From Oscillospiraceae bacterium (GTDB taxonomy: Bacteria; Bacillota; Clostridia; Oscillospirales; Acutalibacteraceae), in the NCBI GenBank assembly GCA_019417045.1, contig DXWE01000026.1, positions 1-15,622 on the forward strand: 15,622 bases of DNA. Reading direction: 5' to 3'. The stretch's first letter is position 1, and the number at the start of each line of letters is the position of its first letter. The notes under the pieces were generated by a model. That model saw nothing but the letters and a program-made list of their open reading frames with translations. It did no database searches and had not been told where the DNA came from. The position numbers were made by a program, and so were the translations under genes. Shown piece after piece: positions 7,666 through 15,622 of this stretch.

Positions 7666-8772
7666 TTATCGGTTGACAAGATCTTCCATGAGCGACAGGC
7701 GCCCGCCGCCTGCCGCGTTGATGGCATTGACAAAGATCACGTCGGTCGCGCCCGTGTCCTTGACAACCTGATCGAGGCTCTTCTCCTTATAATACCGGTA
7801 GTCGATCACATAGACCTTTTCATAGTGGTCGACCAGGAACGGGACAAACGCGTTGCCGAACGACTCCTTTACGACCACACAGGCCGACCCGTCGTGCAGG
7901 TCGTTGTTGGTGATCTCCGTAAAGGGATTGTCGCCCCCGATAAAGGTGTTGTATTTGGAGGAAGCCGCCCAGTCGGACACGTCAGTGATGACCTGCCAAG
8001 GGGTGTTTACACCGTTCTGATCGATAAAATACATCGAGGTGTCCGCAATCGGCACATACGCGGCCACGGTGTCCGGATTGGCGGCCATTTTCGGATTCTT
8101 CCCCGTGTCGGCATAGAAAGTACCGAGGAACCCGGGAAACTCCCGTTTCTCGTAATCCGACAGGGCATGCGGGGTAAATCCCTTCAGCAATGCAAACTGC
8201 TGGTAGGCATAGTAGGCACCCAGCGCCGTCCAGTGATGGTCGGTGCGGAAATACAGATATTCCCGGCTGTGAGCTTTCAGCGGGCCGAGCGCTTCGATCC
8301 ACTGCACGGACGTGCCCTTGGCTGCGGCTGTGGTCATGATCTGGTTATACAGGTAGTCCAGCGCCTGGTTCTGGTCGCTGCCCTCGATCTCCACTCCTTC
8401 CGGCAGGGTCACGGCACTGCTCAGCGGCACAAGCAGATCGTACAGCGTCGCGATCCCGTTCAGCTTCTGCGCGGCGGTGGCCAGCATTTCCGCATATCCG
8501 TCCGCGTTGCTGGCGGCGAAATAATAGTGCTCATAGGCGGTGTCCCCGATCCGGGTAACCGCATCGAACTGGTTGTCAATATCCCCGGTGTCCGGCAGAG
8601 GAAGGGTCTCCTCCGTCGTGGTCGGCAGGGTGATGGTCGGCTCGGTCGTGGAGGCGGTCGTATCGCCTGTCGGGGTGGTGGATGTGCCGCTCTCCCCCGG
8701 ATCCGCCGCGCAGCCGGCGGCTCCCACCGCCAGGCTCAGGGCCAGCAATACCGCCAGGCATCGTTTGTTCAT
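7666..8772 (-). CDS. DHHW-family exported protein (AlgX/SGNH-like, possible lipoprotein)
   Basis: A 368-residue protein starting at ATG 8772 with AAGGAGGA about nine bases upstream. Residues 1-20 form a signal peptide ending GAAGC; Cys21 could be lipidated, although the -3 residue is Ala rather than the usual Leu. A Thr/Pro-rich linker (about 28-60) would span the wall. The folded part carries RTDHHW (176-181), the motif naming the family, and KESFGNAF (302-309). In the related alginate acetylase AlgX the corresponding Asp, His and Ser form a catalytic triad; Asp178, His180 and Ser304 are the likely equivalents. DHHW proteins commonly accompany a membrane-bound O-acyltransferase and are thought to help O-acetylate extracellular polymers; none is adjacent here. 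A weak promoter (TTGCGA 8819-8814, AATATT 8796-8791, 17-base spacer) may drive it, or it may be read through from ychF. Confidence 0.85.
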   Translation of the reverse strand: MNKRCLAVLLALSLAVGAAGCAADPGESGTSTTPTGDTTASTTEPTITLPTTTEETLPLPDTGDIDNQFDAVTRIGDTAYEHYYFAASNADGYAEMLATAAQKLNGIATLYDLLVPLSSAVTLPEGVEIEGSDQNQALDYLYNQIMTTAAAKGTSVQWIEALGPLKAHSREYLYFRTDHHWTALGAYYAYQQFALLKGFTPHALSDYEKREFPGFLGTFYADTGKNPKMAANPDTVAAYVPIADTSMYFIDQNGVNTPWQVITDVSDWAASSKYNTFIGGDNPFTEITNNDLHDGSACVVVKESFGNAFVPFLVDHYEKVYVIDYRYYKEKSLDQVVKDTGATDVIFVNAINAAGGGRLSLMEDLVNR

Positions 8773-8807
8773 ATCCCATTCCTCCTTGGAAATATTTTCT
8801 GTGCATA

Positions 8808-8824
8808 GGCGGTTCGCAACCGCC
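8808..8824. repeat. Short hairpin between ychF and the DHHW gene
   Basis: GGCGGTT (8808-8814) and AACCGCC (8818-8824) form a seven-base-pair perfect inverted repeat with a three-base loop. No T run follows on the minus strand, so it is a weak candidate for a terminator of ychF. It could equally be a processing or pause site. Confidence 0.35.
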
Positions 8825-8864
8825 CGTTACTATAGGCTTTAGTGTGTCCATCCTGTGGAAAATA

Positions 8865-9962
8865 TCACACATTGAAGCGGAACAGGACAACGTCCCCGTC
8901 CTTCATCACATAGTCCTTGCCCTCCGAGCGGACCAGGCCCTTCTCCTTCGCCGCCGCCATCGATCCGCACGCCATCAGATCGTCAAACGCGATCACCTCG
9001 GCGCGGATAAACCCGCGCTCAAAGTCCGAGTGGATCTTGCCGGCCGCCTGCGGCGCCCTGGTGCCGTTGCGGATCGTCCAGGCGCGCACCTCCGGCTGCC
9101 CGGCGGTGAGATAGGAGATGAGGCCGAGCGTGCGGTAGCTGATCCGGATCAGCCGGTCGAGCCCCGAATGGTCGAGGCCCAGCTCCGAGAGGAACAGCAG
9201 CTTCTCGTCCTCCGGCAGCCCCGCCACCTCCTCCTCGATCTTCGCGCAGATGGGGAGCACCTCAGCCCCCTCCGCCGCCGCGAGCGCCCTGACTTTCTGG
9301 TAGTACGGCTGGCTGTCGAGATGGCCGGCGGTGAAGTCCCGCTCGCTCAGATTGGCCGCATAGATGACGGGTTTTGCGGTCAGCAGACAGACGCTCCCGA
9401 GCAGCGCCTCCTGCTCGGGGGTCATCTCCATCGTGCGGGCGGGTTTGCCCGCCTCGAGGGTTTCCAGAACCGACTTGAAAAAGTCTACCTCCCCCTGCAG
9501 GGATTTGTCCCCCTTCATCGCCTTGGCACTGCGGTCAATCCGGCGCTGGAGCACCTCCATGTCGGCGAAAATCAGCTCGAGGTTGATCGTCTCGATATCC
9601 CGCAGCGGGTCCACGCTGCCGTCCACATGCACGATGTCGTCGTCCTCAAAGCAGCGCACCACATGGACGATCGCATCCACCTCACGGATGTTGGCGAGAA
9701 ACTTGTTCCCGAGCCCTTCGCCGCGGCTCGCCCCCTTGACAAGACCCGCAATATCCACAAATTCAATGACCGCAGGGGTCACCTTGACGGGGTTGTACAG
9801 ATTTTGCAGCGCGGTCAGCCGGTCGTCCGGCACCGCGACCACCCCGACGTTCGGCTCGATCGTGCAAAAGGGGTAGTTGGCGCTCTGCGCGCCCGCGTTC
9901 GTGATGGCATTAAAGAGGGTGGACTTGCCGACGTTCGGCAGCCCCACAATTCCGAGTTTCAA
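8865..9962 (-). CDS. ychF: Obg-family redox-regulated ATPase/GTPase YchF
   Basis: Universal ribosome-associated NTPase of the OLA1/YchF group, which prefers ATP in the members studied. The 365-residue length is exact for the family. The start is a TTG at 9962, with AAGGG ten bases upstream (9977-9973); the peptide then reads KLGIVGLPNVGKSTLF as in orthologues. Motifs are G1 at 8-15, NYPFCTIEPNVG (29-40), DIAGLVKGAS (70-79) and NLSE (near 203-206), the altered G4 motif that replaces NKxD and explains the relaxed nucleotide choice. The C-terminal TGS domain (about 280 onward) includes TAGQPEVRAWT, GKIHSDFERGFIRAEV and the terminal DVVLFRFNV. It starts 39 bases after the secA stop with no terminator between, so the two are probably co-transcribed. 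Confidence 0.96.
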   Translation of the reverse strand: MKLGIVGLPNVGKSTLFNAITNAGAQSANYPFCTIEPNVGVVAVPDDRLTALQNLYNPVKVTPAVIEFVDIAGLVKGASRGEGLGNKFLANIREVDAIVHVVRCFEDDDIVHVDGSVDPLRDIETINLELIFADMEVLQRRIDRSAKAMKGDKSLQGEVDFFKSVLETLEAGKPARTMEMTPEQEALLGSVCLLTAKPVIYAANLSERDFTAGHLDSQPYYQKVRALAAAEGAEVLPICAKIEEEVAGLPEDEKLLFLSELGLDHSGLDRLIRISYRTLGLISYLTAGQPEVRAWTIRNGTRAPQAAGKIHSDFERGFIRAEVIAFDDLMACGSMAAAKEKGLVRSEGKDYVMKDGDVVLFRFNV

Positions 9963-10001
9963 AAGAACCGCACCCTTCTTCGCAGTGCCGTACCGTCGGG
10001 A

Positions 10002-12749
10002 TCAGTCGTCCGAGAGATTGGCACCACAGCATTTTTTGTATTTCTTGCCGCTGCCGCACGGGCAGGGGTCGTTGCGCCCGACCTTCTGCGCGGCGGTCTT
10101 GCGCACCGGCCGCTTTTCCGCCGTGCCGTCACCGGAGGTGGCCGACGCCTTCATCACCTGCACCCGCTTCGGCTCCTCCTGCGAGCGGATCTCCACCGTC
10201 AGCATCAGCCGGGCGGTGTCCTCCCGGATAGAGGCGATCATCTGGTCGAACATCTCAAAGCCCTCCAGCCGGTACATGACGACCGGATCCTTCTGGGCAT
10301 ACGCGCGCAGGTGGATCCCCTTGCGCAGTTCGTCCATATTGTCAATGTGATCCATCCAGTACCGGTCGACCGTCTTGAGCAGAATCACCCGCTCGAGCTC
10401 CCGCATCAGCTGGTCGCCGTACTTCTCCTCTTTTTTCTCGTAGATCTTCAGCGCCCGGTCGGTCAGCGTCTCGGTCAGCGTCTCGCGCCGCAGATCCTCG
10501 CGCTCCTGCGGGGTGTAGCGGAAATCGTCCTCCGTGGTCAGCCAGCCGAGATAGGTATCGCGCAGGCCGTCCAGGTTCCAGTTGTCGGTCGAGTGCTCGT
10601 CGGCCGTGAAGCGGTGCACGTTTTCCGCGATCGACTCCCGGATCATGTTCAGTACGTTGTCCCGCACGCTCTCTCCCTCGAGCACCTTGTCCCGCTGGCT
10701 GTAGATGATCTCGCGCTGCTTGTTCATCACGTCGTCATATTGCAGAACGTCGCGCCGGATCCCGAAGTTGCGCTCCTCCACGCGGCGCTGCGCACTCTCG
10801 ATCGAGTTGGTGAGCATCTTGTTTTCGATCGGGGTGTCCTCGTCCACGCCGAGCATCTCCATCAGGGAGTTCATCCGCTCCCCGCCGAACAGGCGCATCA
10901 GGTCATCTTCCATCGAGAGATAGAATTTCGACATGCCGGGGTCGCCCTGCCGGCCCGACCGGCCGCGCAGCTGGTTGTCGATGCGGCGGGACTCATGCCG
11001 CTCGGTGCCGAGGATGAACAGGCCGCCCGCCTCGCATACCGCCTGCGCCTCCGGCTTGATCTCCTCTTTATATTTGTCCTCGAGTTCGCGGAAGGTCGCC
11101 CGCGCGCCGAGGATCTCCTCGTCGTCCGTGTCCCCGTAGTTGGTCGACTCGACGATCAGCTCCTCCGGGAACCCGAGCCGGCGCATCTCGGCTTTCGCCA
11201 GATACTCTGCGTTGCCGCCAAGCTTGATATCCGTCCCGCGCCCGGCCATGTTGGTCGCGATGGTCACCGCACCGAGCTTGCCCGCCTGGGCGATGATCTC
11301 CGCTTCCTTTTCGTGGAATTTTGCGTTGAGCACCTCGTGCTTGATGCCCTTTTTCGAGAGCATCTTGGAGAGCAGCTCCGATTTTTCAATCGAGATGGTG
11401 CCGACCAGCACCGGCTGCTGCCGCTCATGGCACTCCTCAATCTGCCGGATGACCGCGCGGAACTTGCCGGCCTCGGTCTTGTACACGCTGTCCGGCAGGT
11501 CCTGCCGGATCACCGGCAGGTTGGTCGGGATCTCGACCACGTCCAGCTTGTAGATCTGCTGAAACTCGGTCTCCTCCGTCTTCGCGGTACCGGTCATGCC
11601 GGAGAGCTTCTTATACAGGCGGAAATAGTTCTGGAAGGTGATGGTCGCGAGCGTCTTGCTCTCGTGCTCGACCTTCACGCCCTCCTTCGCCTCGATCGCC
11701 TGGTGCAGCCCCTCGTTGTACCGGCGGCCGAACATCAGCCGGCCGGTGAACTCGTCCACGATGAGCACTTCGCCGTCCTTGACCACGTAGTCGACGTCCC
11801 GGTGCATGACCCCGCGGGCCTTGATCGCCTGGTTGATGTGATGGAGGATCGTCATGTTGTCCGGATCCATCAGGTTTTCCAGGTTGAAATACTGCTCCGC
11901 CTTTTTGACGCCCTGCTGGGTGAGGGTCGCGGTTTTGGCCTTTTCGTCGACGATATAGTCCGCGTCCCCCGTGTCCTGGTCCTCTTTGGCGTCCATCTCC
12001 TTGACCTTGGACAGGCGCAGCGTCTTCGCAAAGCTGTCCGCCCGCTGATACAGATCGCTCGACTTGTCCCCCTGACCGGAGATGATGAGCGGGGTGCGCG
12101 CCTCGTCGATCAGGATCGAGTCCACCTCATCCACAATGGCGAACGCGTGCCCGCGCTGCACCTTATCCTTCTGGTAGATCACCATGTTGTCCCGCAGGTA
12201 GTCAAACCCGAGTTCGTTATTGGTGCCGTAGGTGATGTCCGCGGCATAGGCCTCCCGCCGCGCGGCCTTGTCCTGATCGTGCATCACGAGCCCCACCGAG
12301 AGGCCGAGATACCGGTAGACCTTGCCCATCCACTCGCTGTCGCGGCGGGCGAGGTATTCGTTGACCGTGACCACGTGCACGCCGTTGCCCGCCAGCGCAT
12401 TCAGGTACGCCGGCAAAATGACCGTCTGGGTCTTGCCCTCGCCCGTCTTCATCTCGGCAATCCGCCCCTGGTGGAGGATGATGCCGCCAAGGATCTGCAC
12501 CGGGAAGTGGGGGGTGCCGAGCACGCGGTCGGTCGCCTCGCGGCACACCGCAAACGCCATCGGCAGGATGTCGTCGAGCGATTCGCCCGCGTGCAGCCGA
12601 TCGCGCAGGATCTCGGTCTGCCCTTTGAGTTCGGCCTCGCTCATCGCCTTGCAGGTCTCCTCCAGGGCGAGCACCTGGTCGCACAGCGGCTGGATCCGCT
12701 TGATCTCCTTCTTACTGTAATCGCCAAACAGCGCCTTCAGCAGTCCCAT
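10002..12749 (-). CDS. secA: Preprotein translocase ATPase SecA
   Basis: Motor ATPase that drives exported proteins through SecYEG. From the ATG at 12749 the product has 915 residues and begins [17 protein letters not shown], as orthologues do; the frame is open 60 codons further upstream but that part holds the promoter. Walker A is MKTGEGKT (100-107), the DEVD box with [12 protein letters not shown] is at 207-220, and [28 protein letters not shown] and the C-terminal helical scaffold region follow. The last residues, [18 protein letters not shown], are a SEC-C zinc motif with Cys896, Cys898, Cys907 and Cys908, which contacts SecB or the ribosome in studied proteins. Only one secA is seen here. 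The ribosome site (AGAAAGG, 12770-12764) is unusually far from the ATG, and an out-of-frame ATG lies between them. Confidence 0.97.
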   Translation of the reverse strand: MGLLKALFGDYSKKEIKRIQPLCDQVLALEETCKAMSEAELKGQTEILRDRLHAGESLDDILPMAFAVCREATDRVLGTPHFPVQILGGIILHQGRIAEMKTGEGKTQTVILPAYLNALAGNGVHVVTVNEYLARRDSEWMGKVYRYLGLSVGLVMHDQDKAARREAYAADITYGTNNELGFDYLRDNMVIYQKDKVQRGHAFAIVDEVDSILIDEARTPLIISGQGDKSSDLYQRADSFAKTLRLSKVKEMDAKEDQDTGDADYIVDEKAKTATLTQQGVKKAEQYFNLENLMDPDNMTILHHINQAIKARGVMHRDVDYVVKDGEVLIVDEFTGRLMFGRRYNEGLHQAIEAKEGVKVEHESKTLATITFQNYFRLYKKLSGMTGTAKTEETEFQQIYKLDVVEIPTNLPVIRQDLPDSVYKTEAGKFRAVIRQIEECHERQQPVLVGTISIEKSELLSKMLSKKGIKHEVLNAKFHEKEAEIIAQAGKLGAVTIATNMAGRGTDIKLGGNAEYLAKAEMRRLGFPEELIVESTNYGDTDDEEILGARATFRELEDKYKEEIKPEAQAVCEAGGLFILGTERHESRRIDNQLRGRSGRQGDPGMSKFYLSMEDDLMRLFGGERMNSLMEMLGVDEDTPIENKMLTNSIESAQRRVEERNFGIRRDVLQYDDVMNKQREIIYSQRDKVLEGESVRDNVLNMIRESIAENVHRFTADEHSTDNWNLDGLRDTYLGWLTTEDDFRYTPQEREDLRRETLTETLTDRALKIYEKKEEKYGDQLMRELERVILLKTVDRYWMDHIDNMDELRKGIHLRAYAQKDPVVMYRLEGFEMFDQMIASIREDTARLMLTVEIRSQEEPKRVQVMKASATSGDGTAEKRPVRKTAAQKVGRNDPCPCGSGKKYKKCCGANLSDD

Positions 12750-12797
12750 ATTTTGCCATCGCACCTTTCTCGCGCGTAGTCTCACACTTACCGAGTT

Positions 12798-12806
12798 ATC
12801 ATACCA
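12798..12806 (-). promoter_or_regulatory. Extended -10 promoter of secA
   Basis: TGG followed by TATGAT (12803-12798) on the minus strand is an extended -10 element. The -35 region has only a weak match (TGTTCA at 12826-12821, 17 bases away). Transcription would start near 12791, giving a leader of about 42 bases. Confidence 0.55.
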
Positions 12807-12861
12807 CATTTTTCTGGCTTTGAACAGGGGCAATTGCGAACAAGATGTAAATTTCCGGAGT

Positions 12862-12888
12862 CCCCGCCGCTTGCCAAACACGGCGGGG
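12862..12888. repeat. Inverted repeat spanning the dus -35 element
   Basis: CCCCGCCG (12862-12869) and CGGCGGGG (12881-12888) are a perfect eight-base inverted repeat with an 11-base centre. The centre contains the whole TTGCCA -35 hexamer (12871-12876). Because it is upstream of the expected transcript start, it is more likely a protein-binding site than an RNA hairpin for this gene. Confidence 0.45.
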
Positions 12889-12899
12889 TCTGGTATACT
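12871..12899 (+). promoter_or_regulatory. Sigma-A promoter of dusB
   Basis: TTGCCA (12871-12876) and TATACT (12894-12899), spacer 17 bases, with a TGG extended -10 element (12891-12893). Transcription would start near 12906. Confidence 0.8.
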
Positions 12900-12927
12900 G
12901 AAACAACCAGTGAAAAGGGGAGAGGAC

Positions 12928-13905
12928 ATGGTTATCGGTTCGGTGGAGATCCGGGGCAGGGCGGCGCTCGCGCCGATGGCGGGTGTGGCCGACCGCGCGT
13001 TTAGGCGGCTGTGCGTGGAATTCGGCGCGGCCTATGTGGTCGGGGAGATGGTCAGCGCCAAGGGGCTGTGCTATCAGGATGAAAAGAGCCGGGAGCTGCT
13101 CGCGCTCGACGACGGGGAGCGGCCCGCCGCGGTGCAGCTGTTTGGGGACGACCCGGACACCCTGGCCCGCGCCGCCGAATATGCCATGGAGTTTCGGCCG
13201 GACGTGATCGATATCAACATGGGGTGCCCCGCCCCCAAAATCGTGCAGAACCACTGCGGCAGCGCGCTGATGCGCGACCCGGAGCTGTGCCGCCGGCTGG
13301 TGCAGGCGGTGGTGCGGGCGGTGCCGGTGCCGGTGACCGCCAAGATCCGAAAAGGGTATTCGCAGGCCGAGGTCAACGCGGTGGAGGTGGCGCAGGCGGT
13401 GGAGGCCGGCGGCGCCGCCGCGGTGACGGTGCACGGGCGCACGCGCGAGCAGATGTACGCCCCGCCGGTGGACTGGGAGATCATCCGGCAGGTGAAACAG
13501 GCGGTGCGGATCCCGGTCATCGGCAACGGGGACGTGACCGACGCGAAACAGGCCGCGGCGCTGTATGAACAGACCGGCTGCGATCTCATCATGGTCGGCC
13601 GCGGCGCACTCGGCGCGCCATGGATTTTTTCCGAAATCGAGGCATATCTATCTCACGGGACACTGCTTCCCGCTCCGCCGGTCGCCCGGCGCATGGCGGT
13701 GCTCTACCGCCAGATCGCGGCCGCAGCCGGGTGGAAGGGGGAGTACCGGGCACTCCGGGAGGCGCGCAGCCATGCCGCCTGGTATATGCGGGGCCTGCGA
13801 GGCGCCGCGGAGTTCCGCCGCCAGGCCGGGACGATCGAGACGCTGCGGGACCTGGAGCAGCTGTGCGCTCGGGTAATAGAGGCAAATTCTGAAGAAAATA
13901 TATAA
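12928..13905 (+). CDS. dusB: tRNA-dihydrouridine synthase (DusB-like)
   Basis: FMN enzyme that reduces uridines in the D-loop of tRNA using NADPH. From the ATG at 12928 (AAGGGGAGAGG just upstream) it has 325 residues, the usual length. [13 protein letters not shown] (14-26) forms the FMN-binding start of the barrel. INMGCPAPK (96-104) carries the catalytic Cys100. AKIRKGY with Lys139, [10 protein letters not shown] with His169, IGNGDV with Asn200 and [13 protein letters not shown] with Arg225 are the remaining active-site and FMN phosphate contacts. The C-terminal helical domain (about 245-325) is standard, with [16 protein letters not shown]. The [21 protein letters not shown] segment (residues 105-120) fits the DusB subgroup. 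It is transcribed divergently from secA and has its own strong promoter; the frame is open back to 12820 but that part holds promoters. Confidence 0.95.
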   Translation: MVIGSVEIRGRAALAPMAGVADRAFRRLCVEFGAAYVVGEMVSAKGLCYQDEKSRELLALDDGERPAAVQLFGDDPDTLARAAEYAMEFRPDVIDINMGCPAPKIVQNHCGSALMRDPELCRRLVQAVVRAVPVPVTAKIRKGYSQAEVNAVEVAQAVEAGGAAAVTVHGRTREQMYAPPVDWEIIRQVKQAVRIPVIGNGDVTDAKQAAALYEQTGCDLIMVGRGALGAPWIFSEIEAYLSHGTLLPAPPVARRMAVLYRQIAAAAGWKGEYRALREARSHAAWYMRGLRGAAEFRRQAGTIETLRDLEQLCARVIEANSEENI

Positions 13906-13922
13906 ATTTTTTTGCGGATCTG

Positions 13923-13951
13923 TTGCCGCACTTGTGCCAGTATGGTATACT
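13923..13951 (+). promoter_or_regulatory. Sigma-A promoter of the DUF4234-DUF2752 unit
   Basis: TTGCCG (13923-13928) and TATACT (13946-13951), spacer 17 bases, with a TGG extended -10 element. It is almost identical in layout to the dusB promoter (TTGCC, 17 bases, TGGTATACTGAA). It begins 18 bases after the dusB stop. Confidence 0.8.
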
Positions 13952-13998
13952 GAAGAGGAAACAACAGCCGTATGGCTGAACTGTGAGGAGTGGATGGT

Positions 13999-14340
13999 AT
14001 GTTGCAGAGAAGAGACCTGGCGGTCAGCATTGTGTTGACCATCATCACCTGTGGGATCTATGGGTTTTACTGGATGTACTGTCTGACCCAGGATGCCAAC
14101 TACATCAGCGGCGATCAGTCGATGAGTCCGGGAACCACGATCCTGCTGACGATCGTCACGTGTGGCATTTATGGAATTTACTGGGCGTATAAAATGGGGA
14201 AGAATATCCAGTATGCCAAGGCCTATAACGGCCGGCCGGCGGAGGACCGGTCGACCCTCTATCTCATTCTGGCGATTTTCGGCCTGCAGATTGTCAACTA
14301 TGCGCTGATGCAGGACGATCTCAACTCGCTGGCGGCGTAA
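13999..14340 (+). CDS. Small membrane protein of the DUF4234 family
   Basis: The ATG at 13999 has GAGGAG eight bases upstream; an in-frame GTG at 13990 overlaps that site. The 113 residues contain two copies of one hydrophobic unit: VLTIITCGIYGFYWMYCL (12-29) and LLTIVTCGIYGIYWAYKM (49-66). This TxGIYxxYW pattern is the mark of DUF4234. A third hydrophobic segment (about 86-103) precedes a short acidic end. The function of the family is not established. The next gene starts six bases after the stop, so the two are very probably translated from one message. Confidence 0.85.
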   Translation: MLQRRDLAVSIVLTIITCGIYGFYWMYCLTQDANYISGDQSMSPGTTILLTIVTCGIYGIYWAYKMGKNIQYAKAYNGRPAEDRSTLYLILAIFGLQIVNYALMQDDLNSLAA

Positions 14341-14346
14341 GGCGGT

Positions 14347-14748
14347 ATGACCAGGCGCAAGGCGGGTGCGCTGCTGGCGGCTGCCGGGGTTCTGCTTGTG
14401 CTTTTTTTGCTGCAGTGGCTCGGGGGAATCGGGATTCCCTGTCCGTTTCATGCGGTGACAGGATGGTATTGTCCCGGGTGCGGGATCTCGCGGATGTTGG
14501 CCTATACGGTCACCGGACACTGGTATGCGGCGTTTCGCATGAACCCGCTGTTGTTTGTATTGCTGCCGTTGCTGCTGGTATACGCCGGGTTTTGGATCTG
14601 GTCGTTTGCAACCGGTAAGCCCAACCGGCTGGAGCAGAGGATGCCGCGCTGGATCCCGATCGCGCTGATCGTGGTGCTGGTGGTATATGGTGTGCTGCGC
14701 AACCTGCCGGCTTTCGATTGGCTGGCACCCACTGTGGTGGCGAGATAG
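14347..14748 (+). CDS. Small membrane protein of the DUF2752 family
   Basis: The product has 133 residues, starting at the ATG at 14347, six bases after the preceding stop; the ribosome site (TAAGGCGG) is weak, which suggests translational coupling. CPFHAVTGWYCPGCGISR (32-49) is the DUF2752 signature, with Cys32, Cys42 and Cys45 and a following NPL (66-68). Three membrane segments are seen at about 7-29, 66-87 and 102-118. The cysteine pattern could bind a metal or form disulphides; the family has no proven function. The gene ends two bases before the left arm of a strong terminator. Confidence 0.87.
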   Translation: MTRRKAGALLAAAGVLLVLFLLQWLGGIGIPCPFHAVTGWYCPGCGISRMLAYTVTGHWYAAFRMNPLLFVLLPLLLVYAGFWIWSFATGKPNRLEQRMPRWIPIALIVVLVVYGVLRNLPAFDWLAPTVVAR

Positions 14749-14749
14749 A

Positions 14750-14778
14750 AAGAGCCGCTCCCGTCGGGAGCGGCTCTT
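14750..14778 (+). terminator. Terminator between DUF2752 and rsmA (probably bidirectional)
   Basis: A perfect 13-base-pair stem (14750-14762 with 14766-14778, loop GTC) begins just after the DUF2752 stop. On the plus strand GTTAT follows; on the minus strand TTTCTATCT follows, so it could also end the rsmA transcript, whose stop is 75 bases away. Confidence 0.85.
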
Positions 14779-14853
14779 GTTATCGGATGATCCGTTCACA
14801 GACACGTTGGCGGGCGCGAGGACGGCAGTGCCCAGTTCGCCAGCCGGGACAGA

Positions 14854-15622
14854 TCACCTGTCCGTGGATCCATTGGCGAGCGTCGCGAACTGCTCGAGGG
14901 TGAGCTCCTCCGCACGGGCGGTGGGGGGGATCCCCGCCGCTTGCAGCAGGGAGAGGGCCTGCTCTTTGGTCAGCCCGGCGCCGGTGAGGGAATTGGGGAG
15001 GGTTTTGCGCCGCTGGTTGAATGCCGCGCGGATGAGTACGAACAGACGGGACTCGTCCCGCACCGCGCAAGGAGGGCGCTCCCGCACGTCCAGCCGGATG
15101 ACCTCGCTGTCCACGCGCGGCGCGGGCAGGAAGCTGCCGCGCGACACGGGGAACAGGCGCTGCGGCCGCGCGTAGTACTGCACCGCAAGTGACACCGCCC
15201 CGCATTCCCGGGTGCCTGGCCGGGCGCACAGGCGAACCGCCGCCTCTTTTTGTACCATCACGGTGATGCCGCGAAACGGCAGCCGGCTCTCGAGCAGCCG
15301 CAGAATCACCGGAGAGGTGATATAATACGGCAGATTGGCACACACATACACCCGCCGACTGCCAAACTGCTCGCGCAGGAGGGCGGCGAGATCAATCTTT
15401 AAAATATCGCCGGGCACCACCGCAACGTTGCCGCAGCCGGAAAGGGTCTCCCGCAGCACCGGCAGCAGCCGGGAATCCAGCTCCACCGCCGCGACCCGGC
15501 CAGCACGCGCGGCCAGTTCCCGGGTGAGCACCCCGATCCCGGGGCCGATCTCGAGCACCCCGTCCTCCTCTCCCGCCACGGGTTCCGATTTTCCAAATCC
15601 CTCGGCCAGAACTTCCTGGTCA
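14854..15622 (-). CDS. rsmA: 16S rRNA (adenine1518-N6/adenine1519-N6)-dimethyltransferase RsmA, 5' end outside window
   Basis: SAM-dependent enzyme that dimethylates the two adenines of the 3'-terminal 16S rRNA hairpin during small-subunit assembly (KsgA). About 256 codons are present; the frame is open to the right edge and reads DQEVLAEGFGKSEPVAGEEDG there, so roughly 30-35 N-terminal residues, including the usual QNFL motif, lie beyond it. VLEIGPGIGVLT is SAM motif I, VELD the ribose-binding acidic motif, and CANLPYYITSP is motif IV with the NLPY active site. SFLPAPRVDSEVI and FNQRRKTLPNSL in the C-terminal domain are typical of KsgA. A GTG at 15579 opens a shorter frame but would delete part of the fold. 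It converges on the DUF2752 gene with a shared terminator between. Confidence 0.95.
   Translation of the reverse strand, partial: DQEVLAEGFGKSEPVAGEEDGVLEIGPGIGVLTRELAARAGRVAAVELDSRLLPVLRETLSGCGNVAVVPGDILKIDLAALLREQFGSRRVYVCANLPYYITSPVILRLLESRLPFRGITVMVQKEAAVRLCARPGTRECGAVSLAVQYYARPQRLFPVSRGSFLPAPRVDSEVIRLDVRERPPCAVRDESRLFVLIRAAFNQRRKTLPNSLTGAGLTKEQALSLLQAAGIPPTARAEELTLEQFATLANGSTDR

Noticed and set aside
7642..8808. Plus-strand frame of 388 codons opposite the DHHW gene
   Set aside because: The minus strand has the signal peptide, DHHW motif and ribosome site; the plus-strand translation is His/Arg/Gly-rich with no features.
8682..12779. A 1365-codon plus-strand open frame opposite ychF and secA
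   Set aside because: It is exactly complementary to two conserved, intact genes and its translation is a Leu/Val/Arg/His/Asp-rich mirror without domains. In GC-rich coding DNA the opposite frame often lacks stops, so its length is not evidence of coding.
12750..12929. Sixty-codon N-terminal extension of SecA
   Set aside because: It would cover the secA promoter and part of the dusB promoter, and SecA orthologues start at MGLLKALFG.

Overview
The window reads as chromosomal core DNA from a GC-rich, low-copy-element member of the Clostridia, most like the Oscillospiraceae/Ruminococcaceae group of gut anaerobes. This is inferred from several things: GGAGG-type Shine-Dalgarno sites with ATG, GTG and TTG starts, sigma-A promoters with 17-base spacers, an FMN riboswitch in front of an ECF-type riboflavin transporter subunit, a SecA ending in a SEC-C zinc motif, a clostridial-type citrate synthase, and DHHW, DUF4234 and DUF2752 family proteins. 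No tRNA, rRNA, insertion sequence, integrase, CRISPR array or phage gene was seen. The species cannot be named from this sequence.

Layout, left to right. The left edge (1-103, minus) holds the first 34 codons of an exported or membrane-anchored protein. A divergent sigma-A promoter drives citrate synthase (189-1559) and, 19 bases later, an unrecognised polytopic membrane protein with an acidic tail (1579-2625). Convergent to these is a minus-strand gene for a degenerate histidine-kinase-like ATPase domain protein (2316-3263), whose last third lies antisense to the membrane protein gene. Then come gap (3486-4505) with its own promoter and a strong terminator, an FMN riboswitch with promoter and intrinsic terminator followed by ribU (4855-5523), and prfC (5598-7181) with its own promoter and a terminator.

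The middle and right are mostly minus strand, transcribed right to left: secA (10002-12749), ychF (8865-9962, TTG start), a DHHW-family exported protein (7666-8772) closed by a terminator, and a 98-residue protein with 16 cysteines (7255-7551). Diverging from secA on the plus strand are a dusB-like tRNA-dihydrouridine synthase (12928-13905) and a two-gene unit of small membrane proteins, DUF4234 (13999-14340) and DUF2752 (14347-14748). The right edge holds rsmA (minus), cut at its 5' end by the window.

Functionally this is a string of housekeeping units: central carbon metabolism (citrate synthase, GAPDH), vitamin B2 uptake under FMN control, translation and RNA modification (RF3, Dus, RsmA, YchF) and protein export (SecA). 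No clear new multi-gene system is visible. The parts that deserve a second look are the cysteine-rich small protein, the degenerate HATPase gene and its antisense tail, the DUF4234-DUF2752 pair, the solitary DHHW protein, a 15-codon ORF overlapping the secA start, and several inverted repeats at promoters.
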